From positions 165,836,825 to 165,900,824 of the forward strand of contig NC_133536.1 in NCBI RefSeq assembly GCF_048544455.1: a stretch of 64,000 nt of DNA. The letters run 5' to 3'. Made by a program: the position numbers and the translations under genes. The notes beneath the pieces were generated by a model. The model was not told where the DNA came from and searched no databases. It saw nothing but the letters and a program-made list of their open reading frames with translations. Numbering within the stretch: the first letter of the stretch is position 1; each line of letters begins with the position of its first letter. Of this stretch, positions 45,451 to 58,919 are shown piece after piece. This DNA is from Silene latifolia. Taxonomy: Eukaryota; Streptophyta; Magnoliopsida; Caryophyllales; Caryophyllaceae.

Positions 45451-47401
45451 TTGTTGTAAGCAGCATTATCAAAATAAAACGTAGTCTACACTGCGAAAAG
45501 AAGAATAAATATAATAAGCATACTCATCGTTATGATTTAAGTCTAATGCAATACTGTTATAACGCGAAGACTCAAGCATTTATACAATTGACCTCCCTCA
45601 AGAATTATATAAATGATCCCAAGACTCAATTCTCTGTAAATTGATAAGCCAACCTTTTGGCTAATTCTACTTGTAGAATTCTTGGTCGATAAATTTCTGT
45701 AAATTCTATCTTTAGTCCATCATAATCACGAGAAACTCTTCGGATTATAATGTTGAGGTAAACTAAGTCAACACAAACTACTTACCCAACGTAGAAGGGG
45801 TCATATGGAGAGTAAGGTCATGTATGCCTACCGGCGAAGAAGGGATTCATAGTTGTTTGCCCTTATAAAGACAAGTCTCAATTTCAGTTTTAGAGGAAGA
45901 TCCCATCAACTTTATTTTAATTCATTTTAAGTGAACTAATATCTAGCATGCGAGAATGAATAAACTAAGGTGATGGCTTAAAAAAGTGTGACATCTGTAT
46001 GTCTATAAAAACTAACATTCAAACTATATGAGTCAATTTTCATGCATTTTAGTAGGTGGTTTGGTTTAGGCGGAAAATGATGCACTAACTATCATGTAAA
46101 TGAAAAGCAATAAGAATGGAAAAATGTAAAACAAAATAAAGTCCTAGTGTGGCCTATCTACCAAAATGAACATAAATACAACTTTGGAATCCATCCTTGG
46201 ACCCGAGAAGCTTGTCTTGATGTTCCATTTTGGTCCATGTAGCGGGAGTGAGCAATCCAATCTCCATCTTTAGTCTTCTCAAAAATTACAATTTAAAATT
46301 ACATAATAAACCTATTTACATTCTAATTTAAAAACCATAATATAAAAGAAAACCAAAAGCAGATTCGAGATCTCAAAATTATATTAAAATTATGTTTCCA
46401 TCATTACGAAAACATAATTGACTAAGGCCACACTAGGTATTACAAATTACAACCGATTGAAAAAATACGTAAATTAAACCATTCAACGATACATTCAACT
46501 AAATAAAATACATCAACTATAAATTAAACATTCAAGACATAATTCCTTAATTATGTAGAGTAATTTATCCAAACCATCTATTTAAATGATCAAATTATGT
46601 GACAATTCCTCAATTACTCACATTAATTCTAATCTTAATACATATTAATCTTGTAATATGAATTAATCCAACATTATTTTAAACCTCTTTAAAATAATTA
46701 GGTATCTTAAATTTGTGAACTCTTTCACAACAAACAATTATACAATATAAAAGTAATGTATAATTATAATTGGCCAAAATACAACAATAAAAGAAAAAAA
46801 AAGAAAAAAAATTTCTAAAATTGCTCTCGGCAATCTAAAAAAAACGAAAAACAAATTTTTTTTTTCTCCTCGGCATTTCTACAAAAACCGAAACAAAAAA
46901 CATAACTTTTTTTTTTCTTTTTTCATTCGGCATTAAGCCCTAAAACCGAAAAAAAAAACAGTTTTTTGTTCTTAATCACAAACATCCCTTTTGTTATGAA
47001 CAATTGTTTAATGTTGCTACTAGAACAAGATTGGCATTATCATCAACATTTAAATTAATGAATCATGATACTTAAACAACAATTTAATCTCATGTATGCC
47101 AAAACTAAATAGCAAAAACAAATGAACATCATATAACAAAACTATTTCCATTTACATTTTAATTTAATTCTAATTAAATCAAAACATCTACAAATTTATT
47201 ATATTATCATCTTAACTTCTTAAAACAACAATATGAATAAATCAAATGGAAACAAAACAACAACAAAAACAAAAATCATATCGACAAAAAAAATGTTCAC
47301 GGCAAAAAAAAAATTCTGCCGAAATGAAATTTTTTTTTTCTTTTCAAATTTTTGTTTAAATTCAATTTATGAAAATCATACAAAATAATTTCGTGGCCTA
47401 T
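45451..47401 (-). other. Long untranslated leader of the copia element
   Basis: About 1.95 kb between the primer site and gag ATG, AT-rich, no gene. From about 46800 to 47350 A/T runs alternate with short CTCGGCAnT / AAACCGAAA pairs. Confidence 0.6.
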
Positions 47402-47413
47402 GCTCTGATACCA
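47402..47413 (-). other. tRNA-Met primer binding site
   Basis: Minus-strand TGGTATCAGAGC two bases inside the 5' LTR boundary, the standard plant copia primer site. Confidence 0.9.
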
Positions 47414-47415
47414 CT

Positions 47416-48487
47416 TGTAGGAAATATCGGTATACTTCCTCTATAAATTTTAGGATTATAACGAAATTATAATTATGAAATACAAGTCATAAATGAAATT
47501 GCATAAACAAAAAGATTAGAGATTAAGAATCAACCTTCGGTCCTAGCAAATTTGGCCTAAGAACAATATTGAAATCGATATTCGCCTAATCGTTGCACCC
47601 AAGATGCTATGAGAAATGCCCTTGTTCTTGCTAAAATAGATCCCCAAAAATCGATGATTAATTTTTAGGGTTTATGTTTTGATGAGAGAGTTTTAGGTCA
47701 AAAATTCGGTTTTGAAAATGATCTCCCTTTCCCTTATTATAACCGAAAATAAGAGAAGAAAAGGGGAGATATTTTTTCTTCCTTTTTCTCTGTTTGATCG
47801 AGTGACTACAACAAACAAATAAGGAGAAAAATCTCGTTATTTTAAGTTGTTATCTAAAATGTATAAAAATGTGTATTATTATCTCAATTGTCTATTTATG
47901 TCGACATGTATTAATAAGTCTACACACAACAGTTTGTAGTCGATTTATTAATACCGGTCTGTCAACATTTTATTATGACAATTCCGCATAATATATACAT
48001 TAACTATAAATATAACATATTTATAATTCTCTAATTAAATATAACTGGTTACATTTAATTAAGAATTAACATCTTAATTAGTTTAAGCTAACATTATATA
48101 CATTAATTAAATATAATATATTATATTCAATTTACGAATTGACAGTTAATTCGTCTCAGCTAATATTATTTAATTGAATTAAATAATCGTCTCATCATCA
48201 CATTGACTAACTGTTTAGTCAAATACATGGACTAACCTTTTAGTCATATAAGGCATGAATGTGATTATTTTTCCATAATCACATCTCTCAAACACATCCT
48301 TTAGGTGTGACTTTTAGGGACCAGTTGATCACCGCCATCAGAATGATAATAACGTCAAACTTTCTAGCAAGCCAACCGTTATTAAGTAATCGTTAATCAA
48401 CTGATAAAATACTAAGTATACCCTTGTGAACCTATAAGAGATTTATAAATGTTATCACACTAATTGTGGAGGACACAAGCTCCAACA
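47416..48487 (-). mobile_element. 5' LTR of the copia element
   Basis: Pairs with 39580-40651, same length. Carries the same nested inverted repeat (outer arm 48322-48329). Confidence 0.95.
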
Positions 48488-48492
48488 CATAT

Positions 48493-48923
48493 ATGCACTA
48501 AATCAAATCGAAATAATTATAGAATATTATATCTTTTGGAAATCTAGCTTGATTTATTTATCTTTTAATAGTTTCCAAAATATAACCTACTTATATTATA
48601 TTTCTATATGTTAAATATTTGTATAATTATATGATGGTACTAATTAATAACTTATATGGGGCATGTTTATTTCAAGAAAAATCACCATATTTTAATATTC
48701 TCTAAATTTATACTTCAACCAGAACTATACAATATTTACATTGAATTCCCTTGGCCAGGTCCATCATACAGTGCCATCAATAAAAATTATCTAGTATAAT
48801 TAAGTTATATAGATTTATTTAATTACAAGTAAGTCCCTTGATTTCTGGATTATATATATAGGATTGATTTGATATTCATAATGTACTCGATAAGATAATT
48901 GCAAAAAGATCCCACATGACTAT
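48493..48923. other. AT-rich sequence, nothing recognised
   Basis: No frame or repeat seen between the copia target duplication and the next LTR. Confidence 0.5.
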
Positions 48924-49264
48924 TGTAATACCTGAATATTTTGGGACCCACAAAGGAATCTTGGGATGCGTGAGAGGACACTCGGGTTTGACGATGAGTC
49001 TACTCGGGAGAGAAGTATATCTATAAAGTGGACCGAATATAAACTATACTAGACTTAGTAGAGTTGTTATAATGTCTGTCTATAGAAGGGTCATCTTAAA
49101 ATTATCATAACATGAGATATATACTTGGTATTTATGGGATTCCAATTGGAGGTGATAGATTGTTCTATTAGGATTCCAACGGTAGGTCACACGCCCAAAA
49201 TGACCCAGAAACGAGTGAGATATGACTGTTTTACGAAAACTGATCATTGCTGAGAACTGCATTG

Positions 49265-49361
49265 TACTCGACCGAGTGAGTGACACTCGATCGATTGGAC
49301 TCGGCACTCGATTGAGTGAGTGACACTCGATCGAGTGGACTCATCACTCGATCGAGTGGCA
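49265..49361. repeat. ACTCGATCGAGTG palindrome cluster
   Basis: Six copies or variants of ACTCGAtCGAGTG in about 97 bp, equivalent to the clusters at 25704 and 26337. Confidence 0.85.
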
Positions 49362-50569
49362 CTGAATCAGAATACGGGATAAGGAAATCTAAACCATTAT
49401 CCTCATTCATTATATCTTTTTCCTTCTCACTCCAAATCCTCTCCCTTCTCTCTAAAACGTCCATAAACACACTTCCATGGGATTCAAGCTTGGTTTGGGA
49501 GATTTCTCACCTTCCTCTTCATTCCTTCCATCTTGTAAGTTGAGATCTACCCTTTTATGTTTAGTATGAACCCTAACTTTTGGTTTGGGTAACTAATTAG
49601 TAATTAGTGTATGTAATATGGGTAATTGGTGGATAGAATAAGGGGATTTGTGTTGTATAATAGTGTAGAATGAATTGTGATAGTTATTATGTGGTATTGT
49701 AGGATGAGACAGTTTTATGAGACGGATCTTACTTATGTTGGATTGCTTATGGAGTATGCGAAAAGGCAGGTTAATACTACTCGGTTTCAATAAGTTTGGA
49801 TGGTCATACATGTCATTATTTTGTAGTCATTGCATTTTACCATGTTTGTTGAGGATTAAGGTGAGTCTCATGTGTATTGGTACTGTATTATGACATGATG
49901 TTGGATTGTATCGACTCGGGGAGTCGGGATATTGATGAATTGATGTTTATATCGTATTTGTGGTTTGTGTTGCATAATGAGTCGGAATCGGTAAAATATG
50001 TAGTGTCTTGCATTTATTGTGCTTGGCATGTATATTGGAGGATATGTCGGCTTGTGATTGATTGGTTGTTGTTGAGGAGACGGAAGGCGATTGGGAGAAC
50101 GTCTTCCACTTAGGTCGCGTCTTGGAGCTTTCTACTCCAAGAAGTATGTGCACATTAATGACTTGAGTACGGAGGGACTTGTGTGGTTGATGCACGATGT
50201 CTGGTAGGGGATCCGGGTGGCTTCCGGACCCGATACGTCTGGGCGTGTCCCGGTACCTTATTGTGAGGTGTGGTGTCGTGGGCGTGTCCCTGGCACCGAT
50301 GGTTGTGGGTAGGTCTGGGCATGTCCCGGTACCGACATGGTGATGGTATAACCGTGTCTCATTCATATTATTGGCATATTTCATATTGACCTATCATGTT
50401 GTGTCGTATGTTTAATTATTAAAACTGACGTGTTGTGTGTCTGTGTAATTGTCACCTATTTCCTCGGTGGCCTGTGTCGATCCATATGATATCTCCGATC
50501 ATATGGGGAGCAGGTTAAGTACAAGTTGTTTTGATGTCACGTGGGAGACAGGACGAGCCTTGGACTTGG

Positions 50570-51850
50570 TGTTGGAAATTATTAATCTCATTATACAACA
50601 TATTCATATATGTTACTAATTAATTTAGTCATAAAATTAAATATTGATCTTATGCATGCAAACAAAAGTAGAATAAGGAAGAAATCGTTTTCCTTACATC
50701 ATGATTTCGGATATATGGGCACAAATGAGTTATCCTACTCACTTGTTCTTGAGCTTTCCTTTCAAATGGAAGAATAAGGATTCAAAGATAGAATCCCTCC
50801 CAAAGATATATACCCAAGATAACCTCTTAAAGACTAATATTATTGATACTAGAACAATATTAATCTTAATAAAAATTGACCCAAAATATTGTTTTGGTCT
50901 CTTGTTTTTCGGTCAAGAGAAGAGGGAAGAAGGAGTAATTTTATTCTCTCTAAAATTTCTTTAAGTTTTATATAATATGAATGAATGAATACACCATCAA
51001 ATTGTAGTGTATATTAGGCAAATAATAGAGAAAAACCCTTGGCCTTTTTCACTAGGAAAACTGGGTAGGGGGGGGGGGGTGATAGCCAATGCATGACCAA
51101 GATGCTCATCACAAAAGCAACTAGGTGTGCATGGCTAGCATTTAGGTTAATGATTATGCTCCTATTATAAATAATAAAACATAATATAAACCCCAACCCA
51201 CCCCATAATTTCGGTACATATTGTGTAAAATGGAAAATCCATTTTACACATTATTTTGTCAATTTGTCACATGTAACATGTTCCATGACATTTTGTATAT
51301 AAAATGTATTTTTAACAATTAAAAATCAACATATTAATAAAATATGTCACTTATAAAGTTAACCTAGTAATTCATAATTACTTGTACCGTAATGGGTTCC
51401 CGAGTCATAAATTACAACATTCTGTATTTATAATAAATTATTCATTCAGTTTCAATTGTTTCCGTAAACAATAATTTCATCTAAGCAATAAAACAATTTG
51501 ATTACTTAGACCGTATCTAATTTAATCAAATTACAATGAGATACGTAAACATTACTTCCAAAATCGTCCGTCAATTTTAATTAGTTTAATTAACCCATAT
51601 CGTTATACGATTAATTAAATAATCAATTAAGAGTGTTACCCTTTAGATATGACCTAAGGGGATCAACTGATCACCACCGTCGCACGACAGTAATGTCAAA
51701 CTCTAGTCAGCCAATCATTACCGATATGTGTGGACCAGTTGACTGTAAAAAATTACTTCCCACATGTATTCTTAAAATGAGACTTAAACATGTGATCATC
51801 ATGATCGACAGTTGTGATCGCATTATTGTCGGAAGACACATATTCCAACA
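50570..51850 (-). mobile_element. Copia solo LTR (1281 bp)
   Basis: TGTTGGAAATTATTA to ATATTCCAACA, flanked by perfect 5-bp duplications CTTGG (50565-50569, 51851-51855). Reversed, it matches the LTR at 2204-3457, including the paired stem (51663-51673 with 51731-51743). Perfect duplications with no internal region show LTR-LTR recombination after insertion. Frames inside show no known domain. Confidence 0.9.
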
Positions 51851-51913
51851 CTTGGATAGTTGTTAGATGACATAAATGGTAGTCAAGTTGTATAATTCAC
51901 ATTTTTTTATTTA

Positions 51914-52378
51914 TGTAACACCCCCACTTACCAGGGAGCCTTAACTAGACCTTCCCTAGTAATTAAGGGTGTTACCATCTCAGTTGCCGGAGGTAAGTAT
52001 ATCAAAAGACAATGACAGAACGTTTATAAAATGTATCTTTACGGTTATTCAACAAGACAAGAGAAAACACTCCAAACTACTGGTGAGAGTACTTGCATAA
52101 GCGTCAGCGTGAAGACACGATCCCGTCCATATCTCGTAAGCAACATCCACATCCAACCTGCTAAACAATCGCTCACCATCCCCGAATGGATCACCACAGT
52201 TTTGAAAACATAAAACGGGGTCAGTCATTTGTATAACCAAATCAATATACGCAGCAAAAACAACTATAACAACACAATCACTCGATATCCAACTCCAACA
52301 ACCATCAATCACTGACTACACACTAAAGTCCGTAGCCCTCCTTGGTAACCCATAGCAACAAGTAACCCGCACCGCCAG
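51914..52378 (-). mobile_element. Gypsy LTR fragment, minus orientation
   Basis: Starts TGTAACACCCCCACTTACC and shares CTCACCATCCCCGAATGG and ACGGGGTCA with the solo LTRs at 23.8-26.5 kb. It is cut by the next LTR at 52379; the rest lies beyond the window if it survives. Confidence 0.7.
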
Positions 52379-52445
52379 TGTAATAACCCTTATTTTATAA
52401 TTATATATTTTATATTGTTTATACGAATTATGTATGAGACGGAAT

Positions 52446-53413
<968 letters not shown>

Positions 53414-53415
53414 AT

Positions 53416-53433
53416 TGGCGCCGTCTGTGGGAA
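53416..53433 (+). other. Primer binding site
   Basis: TGGCGCCGTCTGTGGGAA two bases after the LTR, a common gypsy primer site. Confidence 0.85.
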
Positions 53434-53514
53434 AGACACTAGAAGCTAGTCACATTCATTCCCAAACAAAAAAATATAAAAACAAAAAAAAAACCCACCC
53501 CAAAAGCTAAGAAA

Positions 53515-55110
53515 ATGTCGAAACAACAAGAGGCATTCGTGACTAATAAAACCGAATTCTGCCAAGATGATACCGTCCACAAATCTGGAGTTGTGCAACC
53601 CTCCGCCGGTCAAGTGATTCAACCGGAGTACGGGATGCCAATAATACCAGACACTCCACTGCCGGCCGACCAGGTCACCATCATGGGACATGTGGTTGAT
53701 GTAGCAAAACTGAAGACGCTCCTGGACCTAATTGGGAGTACGCCGGCTCACACCGTCACGCCGACAAGAGCGACGGAAACCGTTCAGGAGACCAGGGCCC
53801 AAAATGTGACCCCAAGAAACTTGAATGGAGCATTAGGAGAAGCTGACCCTGTCAAGACACCGGAAGAGCCCAAAGTGGTCGTGGTAAACCTAAGTCCTTC
53901 TCGCACTCGTGAGAAGACAGCGTCGCCGCAGCACCGACGAGGCACCCCCCAGAGGAGTGAAAGAAGCCCGACTCGCCAGAGTCGGAGAAGACGCCCGACT
54001 TACCATAGTCGGAGAAGGAGTCCTTCCCGCTACGAGGGGAGGACCCGGACGAGGGATGCGAGGAGCCGATCGCCCCGTGTCGTTCGACACGTGGTCAGAC
54101 AGCCCCTCAGCGCCTACGTCCTAGAAGCCCCGGTGCCGACTAAGCTGAAGTTACCACCTATAGCATACAAAGGAGAAGGCGACCCAACCGACCACGTCGA
54201 GGCTTACGAGTCTCACATGTCAGTATGGGAGCAACCCGATGAGGTTTGGTGCCGAATCTTTCCAACGACACTGCATGGGATGGCACAGAGTTGGTACAAG
54301 GGGCTACCCTGGGCGGGTCGGTATCTTTGTTACGCCGACCTAAAGGACGCGTTCCTAGCCCGATATTCTGCAACAAGAGGAGGGCCGTGGAGACATCGGA
54401 CCTCCCGACTATCGACAGAGGGAGGCGAGTCTCTCCGGGTTATGTGAAGAGGTTCGACGCCAAGGTTCAAGACAAATTCGTGAGTGAACAATGAATCGGC
54501 GACCTTCGCGGCGATGAAAGGCCTCCCAAGGGGAGACCTAAAAACGAGCTCATCAAATGCGGCGGCCCGACCTTTGACGCCGCCGCACAATTGGCGATCG
54601 AGCCATTAAAGTGGAGGACTATCACAAAACCTGGGTAGGCCCTAGCGAGGCCAAACCCTCGAAAAGAAGAGCGCCGGGAGGACAACCAGGATGAAGGACG
54701 CCGTGGCAATGATCGGTCACGATGCAGTGAAAAACGCCGTGACAATAACAGTCACGGTCGATAAAACGCCAGAAACAGGACTCGACGGCGCTGGGTGGAG
54801 TTCGGGAACGTACCGCCAGAGGCGGTATAATGATAAAACCCCCCTCGTCGTATCGGCCGCCGAGGTCTTCGCCCTGAGCAAGCACGAGGGCCAGAAGTGG
54901 GAAAGGCCCCCCAAGCCGAAGGGAGACGGTGACACGAGCCAGTACTGTGAGTACCACGGCCACACCGGTCACCTTATCGACAACCGCCGCATCTCGAAGA
55001 ATGCCATTGAAGAACTATCCGGAAGGGGAGCCTCGGCAAGTACGTTGCCAAAGGCCAAAAGACGACGCCAGCGGTTCGATAAGAAATCCGTCTTGAACGG
55101 ATATGAGTGA
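53515..55110 (+). pseudogene. Gag of the Retand-like element
   Basis: Starts MSKQQEAFVTNKTEF. Residues about 70-95 hold STPAHTVTPTRATETVQ, the segment that reappears in the tandem array at 56.0-56.9 kb. An Arg/Ser-rich stretch (residues 135-200, RSRSPR-like) follows, then the capsid block (LPPIAYKGEGDPTDHVEAYE, TLHGMAQSWYKGLP, FLARYSATR). The frame shifts near 54385, and text continues in other frames to a zinc-knuckle remnant (CEYHGHTGHLIDNR, last Cys replaced by Arg) near 54945-54990. Broken by several indels. Confidence 0.8.
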
Positions 55111-55245
55111 TCCATGTTGTCATCGGGGGCAACGAGAACGGAGGGTCCGCTCATGGGCACAAACGGCACCTGAACGAGCTATATCAGGCCATCAACTTTG
55201 TGCCCAACACAGCGATCCCCGCTTCCAACATCCCCGATATGACTA

Positions 55246-55821
55246 TTGGAAGGAAGGACTACGAAGGAGTCATCGCTCCTCACAAATGACCCGCTTGTAG
55301 TCAATTTGGACATATCCAACCACCTGGTCAAGAGGTGCCTGATTGACACAGGCGCCTACACGAACATCATGTTCAGGGAGTGCTTCCTCAGCCTCGGTCT
55401 GAAATTCAAGGACTTAAGCCCCTGCACCAGTCCACTGTACAGCTTCTCTGGGGCCGGCCTGGTACCACTGGGGTCAATCAGGCTACCGATGAGGTTCGGC
55501 GAAGGGAACGCGGCTAAGAATGTCCTAGCTGAGTTCGTGGTCATTGACGGTTCGTCCGCCTACAACGTTCTCATAGGCCGAGTCACTCTGAGCGAGGCCG
55601 ATGCAGTGATGTCCATCTGGGCCCTAACACTGATGTATGTCTCAGACCGGGGGGAAGCGCATAAGCTCGTCTCCAAGGACGAGAAGGACGAGGTGGTCAA
55701 CGTCCATATAGCTGCCAGAGGATGCAACATGCAATCCCTCAAAGTGGCAAAGAAGTCGGAGAAAGGAAAAAGTCCATCCTTACAACAGGAGGGCGACCTC
55801 ATGGATGCAACTAGCGGCTGA
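55246..55821 (+). pseudogene. Aspartic protease of the Retand-like element
   Basis: Contains CLIDTGAYTNIMF (active-site DTG near 55347-55355) and AYNVLIGRVTL, the retropepsin core and flap-side blocks of gypsy proteases. The core frame is open for about 190 codons to TGA at 55819, but the link to gag (55107-55290, with FVPNTAIPASNIPDMTIG) is in another frame. No RT follows. Confidence 0.8.
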
Positions 55822-56003
55822 CTGGGAAGGTGTGCCTTTGATGAGCCATTAGGACGCTGGTAATCTCGGGAAAACTTTGTATAGCGGCGGAGGTGTCCAA
55901 GATAGCTGTGGGCACCCCAACGCATGTTTATACCTAATGAAAAGTTGTCCAAGTCTTCCATCAAAGTGTCCATTTTTCCCCATGAGTCATTAACAGGAAG
56001 AAG
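55822..56003. other. Spacer before the tandem array
   Basis: Non-coding; where pol would start in a complete element. Confidence 0.4.
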
Positions 56004-56895
56004 ACACCAGCTCACACGGTCACACCGACAAGAGCGGTAGTCTCCATAAAGAAGCAGGCACCGTCGCAGTCACCCCAAGTAGTAGACGCCACGACAGTCA
56101 CCCCAAGAGGTTTGACGCCGTCGCAGTCACTCCAAGTGGTAGACGCCACGGCCGTCATCAAGAAATAAGATGCCAGCTCACACTTTCACATCGACAAGAG
56201 CGGCCGTCATTATCAATAAGCGGACACCAGCTCACACTGTCACACCGACAAGAGCGGTAGTCTCCATAAAGAAGCAGGTACCGTCGCAGTCACCCCAAGT
56301 AGTAGACGCCACGACAGTCACCCGAAGAGGTTTGACGCCGTCGCAGTCACTCCAAGTGGTAGACGCCACGGCCGTCATCAAGAAATAGACACCAGCTCAC
56401 ATTGTCACACCGACAAGAGCGGTAGTCTCCATAAAGAAGCAGGCACCGTCGCAGTCACCCCAAGTAGTAGACGCCACGACAGTCACCCCAAGAGGTTTGA
56501 CGCCGTCGCAGTCACTCCAAGTGGTAGACGCCACGGCCGTCATCAAGAAATAAGATGCCAGCTCACACTGTCACATCGACAAGAGCGGCCGTCATTATCA
56601 ATAAGCGGACACCAGCTCACACTGTCACACCGACAAGAGCGATAGTCTCCATAAAGAAGCAGGCACCGTCGCAGTCACCCCAAGTAGTAGACGTCACGAC
56701 AGTCACCCCAAGAGGTTTGACGCCGTCGCAGTCACTCCAAGTGGTAGACGCCACGGCCGTCATCAAGAAATAAGATGCCAGCTCACACTGTCACATCGAC
56801 AAGAGCGGCCGTCATTATCAATAAGCTGACGCTGGCTCACACTGTCACACCGCCAAGAGCGGCAATCACCCCCAGGAAGCAGACGCCGCGGCAGT
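56004..56895 (+). repeat. Higher-order tandem array of about 55-bp units
   Basis: Units begin ACACCAGCTCACACTGTCAC at 56004, 56224, 56389, 56609 and 56829, giving periods of 220, 165, 220 and 220 bp. Each 220-bp unit is four related subunits near 55 bp; the 165-bp one lacks a subunit. The first subunit encodes PAHTVTPTRA, as in gag at 53740-53773. Confidence 0.92.
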
Positions 56896-57393
56896 TACGG
56901 CCAGCCCAGTTGATACCCGCAGAAACAATCAAAACACCTTAAAAGCGTTTAAACACAGTTGGGATGCGGACTCTAGACTGCCTCGGCCAGGCCGAGGCGG
57001 AAACAAAAGGCAACTCAGACGAAGACGAAAAAGGCCTCGGCCAAGCCAGAGGCAAGGTGAAGACGCTAAGTACAGTTGATACGCTCAACTATTAGCGCAA
57101 GGAAACTCAAAGTGAGGTAAAGACCTCGTCCAAGCCGAAGACAAAAGAAACGAACTCTTATTAAAAATGATAAGTTACAAGTGAGGAGAATACAGACGAC
57201 GGCCGTCCCAATAAGGATAAGCCAAAACACAACCTACCAAAGTCGTACAAAATACAAGGAAAAGAAAAACAAAAGATTACAGGCATCATTTGAGACGCCA
57301 AAAATGGCAGGGAGGGAAGGCTTAATAATTAGCCCCCGAACAGCTGAAGCTATCCGAGACGCCGGGTGAGCCTGGTGACGACCGCCCATCTCC
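56896..57393. other. Spacer between array and antisense gene
   Basis: Purine-rich, non-coding, with GCCTCGGCCAGGCCGAGGCGG (an inverted repeat near 56980-57000). No pol remnant seen. Confidence 0.5.
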
Positions 57394-58207
57394 CTATGCC
57401 TGTTGCTGCTTGCCATCAGCAGCGGTAGCAGCATCTTCTTCGATGGGCAACCCAGCGGCGTTCTTAGCAGCCTCAGCCTTAGCCTCGGCAGCCTCAGCCG
57501 CCCTTGCCCTCTCGGCTTCCTCCTTGGCCGCCTTAGCCTTCTCAGCAAGGGCTGCACTCTCCGCGGCCGCCTCTTTCTCTATCTTCACCCTCACCGCCTC
57601 CTTGGCCTTCTCCTCCACGGCTTTCTCTTTAGCTTCGAGCTTATCGTCAAGCAGCTCGTCAAATTTGCCCCACGGAAAGGAACCAGCAAGAGGGAAGAGC
57701 TCCTCAATCACTTCCCCGCGCTTCTTCGGCCGGATCCCTAATTCGGTGCACATGTTAGGGAGCATGACGGTTTGGAGCATCTCAATGTCCTCCTCCTTTT
57801 GTCTAATAATGGCCTCCTTGCTCCGAATCACCTTCCCCGGAACTGAAATCGCCCCTAAATTCATACCTCTCTTGGAAATAAAAGGGGGCGCGTGTCTGTA
57901 CAAAATGTCACATCGCCAGACCAGCTTTGCAACTTCGGCCGCAACAGCCTCGGCCTTGGCTCTCTCAGCAAGGACCTCCTTTTCAGCGTCCTCCCTGAGT
58001 TTTCTCTCAGCCAAGAGCGCTTTCTCAGCATCTCCCCTAAGCCTCTGCTCATTGGGGAGATCCAGCCTCGCCTTCGCGGCTACCTTCTTAGTGGCATTAA
58101 GCTCAAGAGCGGACTGAGCCACGGCTTTCTCCTGCTCTATAATACGAGCACCGGTCAGCTCGTTCCATCTCGCCAGCTCCTCGATTAACCTCGCGCTTTC
58201 CGCTACA

Positions 58208-58333
58208 AGCTGGGAGGGGGAAACCTTCTGGGATGAAGAGTCAGTGGTGACGATTCGATCACCAACCTGCAGCCGGGAGGGGGAAACCTTCTGGGATGAA
58301 GAGTCAGTGGTGACGTTATGATCACCAGCCTGC
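58208..58333 (-). repeat. 63-bp tandem duplication in the coiled-coil gene
   Basis: Two 63-bp copies (21 codons) encoding SSSQKVSPS with VTTD; in frame. Confidence 0.85.
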
Positions 58334-58919
58334 GCAGGGTCCTCCTCCACTTGCTGCTCAATAAGAGCGACGGCCGAGGGCGGCTGACCTACAAGATTTA
58401 ACGAAAGCATCAGTATCAACATACATAGACATGCCAGAGAGCCTGTCATCAGCAGCGCCTAATGAACCGGCTAAATCTGAGCCACAGGATAGATCAGTAC
58501 CATGCTTCGCCTTCTTGGCCGGAGGACGCATTTCCTCGCCAAAGAGGCAAACGGCGCGGTAGAGGCTGTCTCCTTTCTCTTACGGATAAGGGGAGACCCC
58601 TCCTCATCGGAGTCCTCCCCATTGGTGATATCAACGATCTCCACCGTCACCTTCTGAACAGGGGGGATGGGAGGCGGAACTGATGTCGATGCCATCGCCG
58701 CCGAAGACTTTGTCTTTCGCGTATGGCGCGGCATGTTACTAACAACCTTCGCCTGGGCCTCCACCACATTCAAGCTTTTCAGCTGCTGATCCATGAGATC
58801 ATTCGGCGACGTCCTGCGGTCATGGGTTAGAGCCCTGGGATGCAAGTTAGCAACGGTTTTATCTTTGTGCAGCCCCATCCTCCGAAGGAGATCCTCAGAC
58901 AGGTCCGATCCAAAGTGGT

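Larger units (their letters stand above)
39580..48487 (-). mobile_element. Complete Ty1-copia retrotransposon (8.9 kb)
   Basis: Both LTRs are 1072 bp (39580-40651 and 47416-48487). Target duplications CATAT sit at 39575-39579 and 48488-48492. A primer site follows the right LTR and a polypurine tract borders the left one, fixing minus orientation. By eye the LTRs differ at roughly 20-25 positions, about 2%, so insertion is fairly recent. All copia domains are present in order but interrupted by nonsense codons and two frame changes. Confidence 0.95.
48924..51913 (+). mobile_element. Gypsy LTR, + orientation, interrupted and truncated
   Basis: Begins TGTAATACCTGAATATTT. It matches the LTR ending at 63502 in many blocks: GTGCACATTAATG, GGGCGTGTCCCGGTACC, and the CCATATGAT hairpin (50482-50506 against 63204-63228). 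A copia solo LTR sits inside it (50570-51850). Its 3' end is lost where a minus-oriented LTR begins at 51914. A cluster of ACTCGATCGAGTG palindromes lies at 49265-49361. No gene. Confidence 0.7.

Noticed and set aside
56004-56895. Short frames in the tandem array (72 codons each) as real proteins
   Set aside because: The 220-bp period is not a multiple of three and stops recur each unit; they are echoes of the gag-derived subunit.
57410-58117. A 235-codon + strand frame opposite the coiled-coil gene
   Set aside because: Ala/Ser-rich mirror of the GC-rich Ala/Glu/Lys coding strand; no family motif.
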